64,000 nucleotides of DNA from Prosopocoilus inquinatus (taxonomy: Eukaryota > Arthropoda > Insecta > Coleoptera > Lucanidae), in contig CM069877.1 of assembly GCA_036172665.1 (NCBI GenBank), forward strand, positions 28,793,001 to 28,857,000, written 5' to 3'. Made by a program: the position numbers and the translations under genes. The notes under the pieces were generated by a model. The model saw nothing but the letters and a program-made list of their open reading frames with translations, was not told where the DNA came from and did no database searches. Positions 55,810-64,000 of this stretch are shown in pieces. The stretch's first letter is position 1; each line of letters starts with the position of its first letter.

Positions 55810-57850
55810 AATTGAGTAATCGTGAATTTACATAAATTAATCGGTATAAAGAAACGAGTGCTTCGTGGCACTAAAACATTTTTCTCGTTATAATGAGTAC
55901 GGTAGAAAAAATTGGTTAGTATACGTGAAAAACAAAAAAGAATATTGTAAAAAGACATTTACGCACTCATTGCTAAGTAACTCGTGCGTAATATGTTTGT
56001 TTTCTCCTTTTTTTCCTTAACACGTTCGCGTTTTGTATTTTTCAAGGTTATCGGTTAGCGAAGTTAACGTGCAGTATATTTAATTTAATAATTATATATT
56101 AATTTAATAATAATTTAATTTAATTTCGTCAGTGACGCGTCGTAAAAATTAGTCACTTGAATGCGAAAAAAAAAGCTTGCAGTACCGCATTTGCGCTTTT
56201 CACATCGGGCGCGTCTCCGCCCGATAACCTTGGAAAATGTAAAATTAGCGCACATTAGTAATAAAGAAACTTTTATAATAGTCACTAGTACACGTATGTA
56301 AGAACTTGTAAATACACGTTAAACTATCGATATGTTCGCCAAAACGAAATATTCACTGTGTTAAGATTTGTTGAATAATTTTGATTAAGTAACAACTTTT
56401 GAGCCGTTTTCTCAGTCATAGTTTAACTTTAATTGTCAGTTTCGTCCCGTAGAAACAATTGTTTTTATAAGTGTTACTATGGGAATAAATGGGAAATTAA
56501 GATTAAAATGGGACTGACGAAACCGATCTAAATACCTACTTAAACGTTAACTGTGATTCATCCAAAAATGACAAAGTTTCTTATGTTCTTTAAACGACAG
56601 AACAAGTTGCAAGTGTAACAGCTGCTACCAGTTTGTAAAAGCTGCTGCCCACAGTTGTAAAAACTTTATGAAACACTAATTTAAATTGATACAAGAAAAG
56701 AACAAACAGAAATTTTAAATAAAATGGAACGTGGATGTTTATAAGATAACAATTGCCATACCTTTTCAGGCAGAAGGTATTAACCCAGATTCCGGGATGC
56801 CCCGAGAGTCTTCGATTAGATTCTGGGCGTCGAGGCCATTTTTTCTGCATGTACAAACACACACTTATCTAGGGGGTTAAACTGCTAAGGCAAAAACAAC
56901 CGCATGGTTGCACGGCTGTGTTATTATTTCTGCATTCTTTCAAGCCGCTTACTTAATTGTTTACATTAAAGCTTTATTCTCACTATCCTGCAAGCGACCT
57001 GCAATGCACGGGCTCGGAACAGGCTGGAACGGTGTTAAAGAAAATTGATTGAGTATTGAGTCTTTTAAAATTAGTTTTATATCGCGCACAAATAATATTA
57101 AAAACCTCTTTTAAAAAATAAAAATTTATTTTTAATTTCTTTTGTTTTACATTTACTCTTACATTATTTATCAGTCTTAATCTTTAACTTTAATTTTAAA
57201 CTTAATTTCAGTTTACTTACTGTAATCCCTTATTTACCCTACTAACATGTTGTACACTGAAACTACGAATGTATGGTCCTTAGGCCAGCCCGCGACTCAA
57301 CTTCACTTTATCACTTATCGTCTATCTTTCTCTCTGACTTACTAATTTATACTTAACTACTAATTCACTGATTTCTGATTTATTTTTCTATGATTTCCTA
57401 CCTTATGTATATCTACATCCTCAGATTTCATGTCACAATCGGTTTACGTCCTGACTGCTGGAGGGTCCGGTCCAAAACTCAAAATTCCAAGATTTATCAG
57501 CATCGTTTAAACCTTAAACCCTAATTCGTTTTATCCAGACCACTCCAACTGCCGCATTCTTAATTAGAACATGTAAACATGACACGCTTATATTCCGTTG
57601 CGTTACATTTTTACGCAATGCGGAAGACAAGCGTGCATAACGCGCTTCGTGATCTATACACTGAAATGGTTAATTGATCTTGACGACTTCTTCGCACAAT
57701 TTTGAAATGCTAATTTCGAAATGAACTTCATTTACTTTTTCCAAAATGATTTCATCGTTACAACGCCATTGGCATCTAAATATTTTATACAGGCCTTTAG
57801 GCAGTTATTATTTTCAGCTGTAACGGCTTAGTAAAGGCCACAGACTACGT
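55810..57850. other. Stretch without supported gene
   Basis: The minus-strand frame 56590-56862 (starting MCLYMQKKWPRRPESNRRL) covers a GC-rich patch at 56770-56850 that may be part of a SINE; I see no clean A and B boxes. A non-repetitive patch at 56890-57030 contains AACCGCATGGTTGCA. No gene is recognised. Confidence 0.3.
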
Positions 57851-60480
57851 GAACTAAAAACAGAGAATACCATTACAATGATAGTGGCATACGGAGTAAA
57901 CGAAGACGAAAGGAAAGGAAGAAATCGACGAAGCAAATGAGAAAATAATTATTAAGGGGGATTTAAACAGACGGTGGGAAATAATAACAGAGGAACAGAA
58001 AGAGTAATGGGGATGGAAGGAGACGTAACCAAAAATAATAACAGAGACAGAATGATCTAATAAAATCGAACAAGGTTCAAGGATGAAGAAATACATAGAA
58101 TTGCAAGAGGGGAACCAAGCCAAGGAGAGAAATCTATGATTGATTATTTCCTAGTACCTACAAAAGAAATACTGGAAATACATAAAAGATGTAAAAGCAT
58201 TAAGAGAAAGCACAAATAGGCAGTGACCATTATTAAGAAACGTAAATCTTAAGAAAACCGCAAATAAAGAAAGAAAATAAGAAGTTACAAGCTGAGAGAA
58301 GAAATATACAAAACCAAGTCTCGTGAAAGTCTAAGAAAGAAGAAAGCAATGTAGAAGACATGTGGAGAATATGCAAAGAAGCAATTTTTAAGAGCGGCAG
58401 AAGAAAGTTGAGGTTTATTAAAAGTCACGATTAAAAATGCACAGAAATAACAGAGTGGTGGTCCAAGGATACACAAAAATTCATAAAAGAAAAGAAAGAA
58501 CTATGGAAATCATATATCAATGCTGAAACGACAGAAAAACATGGAAAATACGAAGCAAAAAGGAAAAGGCTGAAAGAAGCAAAACGGAATCTTAGAGAAA
58601 ATTTGGACAAAATTTAAATGAACATTGTGAAGACAACGAAAAGCTTCTTTATGGTACTCTTGGGCAATTCACTCTGAAAAACATAAGAAAATACAAATAT
58701 GAAAGTTAACAGTTATAATACTTTAAAGAACTAACAGAAAGAAAGAATGAAAAGAGACAGATAGAGGAAGAAATAATAAATGTAAGCCCGGAAGTATCAC
58801 CTATCACGGATGAAGAGATAAACGAAACCACAGAAAAATTTAAGACAGGAAAAGCCGCTGGGTTCGACAAGATAACACCAGAAAGTTTACATGCAACTGG
58901 AAAACAAGTCTTTAGAAATTTACTAGGAAAGATCGTTACAGAAAAGAAAGTTCCTAAAAAGTGGAATACAGGAATTATTCTGTAGATATATAATAAAAAA
59001 AAATGAGAAACAAGAGATTGCGCTAACTAATTATCGAGGAATAACGTTAATGAGTGTACCAGCAAGAATAATAGAAGTGAGGATAAAAGAGAATCTAGAA
59101 CAACAATTAGAGGAAACACAATATGGTTTTAGCACACAAGACCCCATATTCATACTTAAACAATCAATACAAAAGTATACAGAGAACAATAAATAAATGC
59201 ACATTTAGACCTGCAAAAGGCATTCGATAAAATTAGAAGAGAAGATGTATGGATAAGCTTAGAAAGAACAATAGTAAACAGAGAGACAATTGCAACGTAT
59301 GACATGACAACGAACACCCGTTCCAAACTCTTCACGTAGAGGACCTTAAACCGTATTTCTTCCTCTTACAAACTTTTTGGTGGTTTTTACAAGGGTTTTA
59401 AACAATCCATAAAATTGCTATGCTATCTACTCCACGATCTTTCATAGTTCTTCATGTATCTCCTCTTTTTATCACATCGAATACTTTTTCCTTATCTATG
59501 AAGCACACGTCTCTTCACATCATGATTCTTCTAAAGTTTTGGTCTTCAATTTCATTTCTAGAGAGTTTCTTGACAAAACATTTTACGCCAGGTGGTACCC
59601 TCTCCTCTACGGATTTGACTTTCTGCTTGTTAGATCGATTTTCGTTCACAACCATCTCCACTCAGCCTGCCGCATACGAACAATTTCTTAACTAACGCAG
59701 GTAGATTCCCAGAAATGATCGCAGTTATCTGTCATTCTTGTAAGAGCAAATAACGAGTAGCAAGTTGCAGAAGAAATAGGTAGTAAGAACATGTAAGAAG
59801 AGTCTAAAGAGTTTGAAACTGAAGAGGGCCTAAAACAGGGCTGTACTCTACTACTACTTTGTTAGAATTGAAAAAAAATAAATAATATATAAATATAGAT
59901 AAGATAGTATCGCATAACTGCAGAATCCGTAATGTCACAATAGAAGGAAGAAAGATCGAATAGGTGGAAGAATTCAAGCACTTAGGAACAATAATAAAAG
60001 GGAATGGAAGACAAGAAAAAGAAGAAGAAAGAAAAGAAAAAGAAATGACGGACAAAATAGGAAAAGTAGGTGGAACACATAACTATCGAAGATCAGCCTT
60101 CTTAAGTAAAAGAGAAATAACAAGCGAAGTAAAAACGAAGGTTGTTAAAAAAGTTATAAACCCAACACTACTGTGTGAAAGAGCATCAAAGGACCATTCA
60201 AATAAAGACAAAAGTTGAGTAAATGCCTCAGAAACGAGGTTTTTGAGAAAAATAAAAGGGAATACTAGAAGAAACAGGAAAAGGAACCAAGTGTAAAGAG
60301 AAAAACTAAAAGAAAGACCAGAAGACACAAGAGTGTCAACTGGGGTGGTTGGGAGTTAGGACATATCCACAGAATGACAAAAAGTAGTTAACTAAGATTA
60401 ACTAAAAGATTCTATGAGGTACAAATGCAAGGAACAAACAAAAGAGGAAGGCCACGCATAATTTGCTTTTAAATCGAATG
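57850..60480 (+). pseudogene. LINE fossil B, related to fossil A
   Basis: Across frameshifts the + strand gives an endonuclease tail (SMIDYFLVPTKEILEI near 58140), then reverse transcriptase with ITDEEINETTEKFKTGKAAG, FDKITPESL, LTNYRGITLMSVPARIIE and LDLQKAFDKIRREDVW (58800-59270). After an inverted insert it continues FETEEGLKQGCTL near 59810, then VEEFKHLGTIIKGNGRQEKE and FLSKREITSEVKTKVVKKVI (59960-60160), and the C-terminal HRMTKSS..KRFYEVQMQGTN (60370-60430). The frame is broken many times. A tRNA-like phrase GTGGGTTTAAATCCCAAC near 60486 may mark the junction with a SINE or tail. Confidence 0.75.
59306..59740 (-). pseudogene. Inverted LINE reverse-transcriptase fragment inside LINE fossil B
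   Basis: Between two + strand parts of fossil B, the minus strand reads VCFIDKEKVFDVIKRGDT followed by MKDRGVDSIAILWIV, the block around the first catalytic Asp (normally FIDLEKAFD) of a related LINE. The host element already has its own copy of this block (LDLQKAFDKI). So this is a second, antisense piece and not a simple inversion of the same segment. Confidence 0.55.
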
Positions 60481-60499
60481 GTGTGGGTTTAAATCCCAA

Positions 60500-61490
60500 C
60501 ACGAGTCAATTTTCCAATGGTGGATGAAAAGCCAAAACACATCATTTCAGAGAAGTAAACTCGTATATCCGATGTCAATACAATGTTTGACACTTTGAAA
60601 ATCCCTGTTGAAGGTAAAATTCAGCTAAATTCTAGTATGGTAGTATTCTCGTCCATGAAATAAGAAAAAAAGATAAAATACTTTTTGTGAAACATCAAAA
60701 CCCCTTTAATGTGACATCATACTTTCTACCTGAAGGTCTGAAGGAATATCAATATAACCTTGTCTACATTCATAATCCCTGAAGTTCTCCAAATTGCAAA
60801 CACACAATGATTCTGTTGATTTGTTTAATTGTACTATCGTAAACGATTCTGATAGTTGTGTCGTATAAACAAATACAAAATACAGTGCGATAGTGGGAAA
60901 CACGATACACCTACAGAGTATCGAGTACGTCCACCTTTCTCGAGTTTATTGTCGGTCACATCAAAAGGGGAGACTAGGCAAACAATCACTTGCTTTGTTG
61001 TGTATGTCTATTGTTTTTCTAACTGGGGTGGGGTTCATCGTAACAGATGATGCTCGCCTCGGGAAAACGTCTGCTTCGAAGCCTCCCCAATTCACCACCA
61101 CTGGCAATCATTGTGCGTAATTATAGGCGCGGTACGATAAAGTGGTTGCGGCGGAAGCACATCTGGGTTTTCCTTTGGCTGGAATTCCTGCCATGCAGTG
61201 ACTTGAAAATCATAAGCGATAACAATAAGCGAAGCTTCGCAGATCCTGCTAGGAAATTACTTTGCGTTAATGACATACTTCCTTTACAAATTTTTGTTAA
61301 TATTCTTAGATAAGTGGATGCAATTACATTTATGTACTTTAGGTGTCTTTGCTTCTCCTCCAGATTGTTTTGTTAAAAATTGCTGTGTATTTCTCGTTTT
61401 TTTTTAGAACACATTTATTAATTCTGTAATTTGTGGATGTGACTTCTTGCTTTATTGTTTAATCTATTATTTCAACCCTTTCGAATGGAA
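60500..61490. other. Stretch without supported gene
   Basis: 61130-61260 is a non-repetitive, slightly GC-richer patch. Overlapping + strand frames around 60856-61313 have no recognisable domain. Confidence 0.3.
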
Positions 61491-61494
61491 CACA

Positions 61495-61680
61495 CTAATT
61501 AAGAATATTTTAGGAAATTAGAGGACAACGAATTGGAAATAATAGAATTACATCCGATAAGATCCGGGATCCCTCAGGATGGCGTGCTCGGATCACTATT
61601 GTATCTAATTTTCACAGCTGATGTTCCAATTAATGAAGGAAAGGATCTTTATTGAGACAACACTTTGCCAAAAAAAGGCT
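61495..61680 (+). pseudogene. Short Jockey-like LINE reverse transcriptase fragment
   Basis: The frame reads FRKLEDNELEIIELHPIRSG followed by IPQDGVLGSLLYLIFTADVP, the conserved block before the YADD box (normally SGVPQGSVLGPLLYLIFTAD). It ends at a stop shortly after. No other parts of this LINE are adjacent. Confidence 0.7.
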
Positions 61681-62930
61681 CTCGGGCTAGTACTTTATAC
61701 TCATTTCTGTTACTTAAAAAATACACCTGGCGGTATTTTTTTTTTCAAATTATCCTACTGAGCTTCGAAATTAGTAGGTGGTTAGTGACAATAGGTATAT
61801 ATCGTTTTCGTTTTTGGAACTGTATGCCTGTGCACGAGTGAATGACTTTTACTGAGTATCTACAAACTATTTTTAGAGCAACCAGTCGTCCCATCTCGTT
61901 GCCTATCTGAAGTGATCTATTTTATCTATGTGATGTTACTTTAGATACGTTTGCAAAAATAATTGTCGTTGTCATCATCAATTATTTGATAACCTACATA
62001 TATATTATATATATAATATATCAATATGTAAGGTTGCCATCACGATTTGGACGTACTTCACCGTTCAAATTATGTTCTTGTTCTCTTTAAAGCCATTACG
62101 GGTAATGGTAGGTCATCATCCGAATCAAATTGTTCATGCATGAGAGATCCGTCGCCGTGAAGTCCTCACCATCATCTTATGTTTTATGTAAGATTTTTTC
62201 CCGAGCACGTCATTTTCAAGATTACCATTCGAAAATACATCAACGCTAGTTGAAAATACAGAAAAAGGTACAAGAACTTCAACTGATATTAAAAATAACA
62301 ATACAATAGGAAAAACTGCAAAAAGTAAAGGTACTGATAAAGGTACAACTGATTTATTTTCTAATTCTCTTTCTTTGCTTGGATTCCATTCATGTAAAAT
62401 CTCAATCAGGATCAGTAGCAGGTTCGTCCTTTGTAGGAGTATTTAAATTAATGTAAACATCATGAAAAACTTCATCAATCAAAGGCCACAGAATTATTAA
62501 ATCTTTTTCGATTGGCATTGGTAGTTGATCGTTCGAGATATTTTGCAAAGAAACAGTACTCTACCGTCCTCTGCGCGTGAAATTAATTATTTTCTAATTC
62601 GTTTAATGAAAGCTTAAAGAAATTTGTCCCCCTCCCATCCCATATCAATCATTTAGATGATTGAATTTCATGTTGGATTTCTTTTTTGCCTTTTCTATCA
62701 TGAGTGGTCTCTGTCACACTCCAGATGTGTGTGACCACTTACTAAAAGATATAGTTATTTATTTATTTATTTTTTGAAAATTGGCTTTCAACTGATTACA
62801 TGGAGGAACATAAAAGTTACGAAATTATTTTTGTTCTGTTCCCACATGTAACAAGTGCCCTTAGTATATTGCTTCTAAATACTGTTTTGTTCAAAATTTT
62901 AATTTTTTTATTCCAATCCATTCTCGGTAG
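61681..62930. other. AT-rich stretch without supported gene
   Basis: Contains an AT palindromic run near 61998-62025 (TATATATTATATATATAATA) and a (TATT)n run near 62755. No gene or full repeat is recognised. Confidence 0.35.
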
Positions 62931-62935
62931 CTTTG

Positions 62936-63166
62936 TTAAATAAGGAAATGTCTATAAAGGAAATAAAAAAATTTTGTTGCGTTTTTGATTGCACTGGATC
63001 CCTCCAACAGCCTCTGTACAGCTGTTTCAGCACCTGTACGGGGCTTCATCAACAGAAACGTAGCTCGAGAGCTCCACTGCAAGCCAGAATGACTTGACCG
63101 AGGATATTCAATATGCTTTGACAGCAAGCATGCCCGCCTTGCATGGGATGACTTATTATGTAGCAA
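62936..63166 (-). repeat. Possible Penelope-like element remnant with a hammerhead-like motif
   Basis: On the minus strand the bases around 63060-63020 read TTGATGAAGCCCCGTACAGG and then TGCTGAAACAGC: a GATGA box, a short stem (AGCCCC with GGTGCT, one mismatch) and a GAAAC box, followed by AGCTGTACAG. This order and spacing resemble the hammerhead motif described in Penelope-like retroelements. The 76-codon frame across it has no recognisable domain. Confidence 0.35.
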
Positions 63167-63526
63167 ACTGGTTTCAATTTGTCTATCCTAATGCAGGTGT
63201 AATGTTAGGTCAGAAAGCGACCGTAGGATAACGCTGTTTAAACTATTAAAGAAATTGTTAAAAAAAACCATAATAATTCAACCAGACGTATCGATTTGAA
63301 AAGTAAAAATTCACAATCGGTAATACGCAACAATTTTTAGAAGTTTATAAATAAAACTATTTTTATGCCAAAATATCTCAAAGACAGAAAAAATGGAAAG
63401 TAAATTTGCTATTTTTTAGAACTGCTTTATGTTATATCCATTTTTTTTTCGGCCACGTTTTCAAAAACACTCATACATTAATGGAACAATAATGAAAAAA
63501 GTAATTTTGTGCAACATTTACTAATA

Positions 63527-63860
63527 CAGGGTGTTTGAAAATTGCTACTACAAAAAAAGAACTGGCATCTGGAAGTCCTAAGAAATTCCAAAAAGAAACA
63601 TTTATATTTTAATTTTATTATTTTTGTTTATTGTTTCGTTTGTGTAAGCAGCGTTCATTTCGATAACAATGTGCCGAGTTGTTACTGTTGTGACAGCTTG
63701 TTACCTTAACTCATTGGCGCAACAACAGTTTTGCCGAAATTTTTAGTAATTTTTATCTCGAACACTAAAGGACTTTAATTAGAATTTTTTTTTGCCGATG
63801 ACTTCAACTTACCATTACCAACTACCATTTTTTTTGTACTGGCAATTTTAAAACACCCGA
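63527..63860. mobile_element. MITE, family 1 copy B, TA-flanked
   Basis: Same family and orientation as the element at 2741-3082: CAGGGTGTTTGAAAATTGCT at the start, shared CTGGCATCTGGAAGTCCTAA and GCCGATGACTTCAACTTACC inside, and AAACACCC followed by a decayed end before TA. It has diverged by many substitutions and small indels. Confidence 0.83.
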
Positions 63861-64000
63861 TACAAGTATCCATAAAATTTTAAGGTAAAACAATTTCTTT
63901 TGGCTCGGAATTGCAAGAAAATTATAATTTTTTTAAAGTTCAGGAATAATATTCATTGCTTTCAGAGCACATAATTTTTCCGATGTAAGATTTTGATAAC

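Noticed and set aside
60470..60505. Possible tRNA gene with T-arm-like GTGGGTTTAAATCCCAAC
   Set aside because: No acceptor stem, D arm or anticodon arm can be built upstream; at most a SINE fragment.
1..64000. CRISPR arrays, bacterial operons, prophage or toxin systems
   Set aside because: The sequence is eukaryotic; the direct repeats present are minisatellites, A-rich arrays and transposon ends with no spacer pattern or associated genes.

Overview
This is AT-rich nuclear DNA from an arthropod, almost certainly an insect; I cannot name the species. The evidence is one spliced protein-coding exon with a clear animal homologue (scribbler/brakeless, the ZNF608/ZNF609 family), insect-type BEL/Pao and copia LTR retrotransposons, two mariner fossils, several non-LTR retrotransposon fossils and many short non-autonomous DNA elements. 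I see no tRNA, rRNA, CRISPR or bacterial-type operon. Nearly all short open frames outside the exon and the transposons are chance frames in AT-rich DNA.

Host gene: a single GC-rich exon on the + strand (about 22934-23860, coding from 23009) carries the N-terminus of the scribbler homologue. It has a splice acceptor before it and a donor after it. No further exon of that gene is recognisable, so 23861 to the window end is probably intron, and the 22.9 kb to the left is probably 5' intron or upstream DNA.

Layout: 0-5 kb, sparse repeats (TA-flanked MITE 2741-3082, small palindromic MITE 4436-4595, tRNA-derived SINE from about 4933). 5.2-8.9 kb, a + strand LINE fossil broken by a 110-bp insert, a mariner (6821-7978) and a palindromic MITE. 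9.9-13.6 kb, two large foldback-like elements side by side. 14.3-17.3 kb, a minus-strand Jockey/CR1-like LINE fossil. 18.5-20.6 kb, a nested inverted-repeat cluster. 22.4 kb, a 90-bp tandem duplication; 22.9-23.9 kb, the scribbler exon. 26.2-29.7 kb, a degenerate minus-strand copia element with both LTRs. 30.9-31.6 kb, a hAT-like element with an 8-bp target duplication. 33 kb, a palindromic MITE. 34.5-36.1 kb, an A-rich satellite-like array; 36.4-36.8 kb, a 55-bp minisatellite. 37.3-44.1 kb, a full-length, very young BEL/Pao retrotransposon with identical 645-bp LTRs. 46.7-52.2 kb, more DNA elements, including a hAT with a perfect 8-bp duplication and a 159-bp near-perfect palindrome. 52.3-52.7 kb, an unexplained GC-rich island. 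53-61.7 kb, LINE and mariner fossils. 63.5 kb, a second copy of the first MITE family.

No undescribed multi-gene system is visible. The most interesting items are the intact-LTR BEL insertion with a tRNA-Tyr primer site and a single frame break, the long palindrome with a hammerhead-like core, the set of long-inverted-repeat elements that all end in CAG-type termini flanked by TA, and the upstream ORF with tandem splice acceptors at the scribbler exon.
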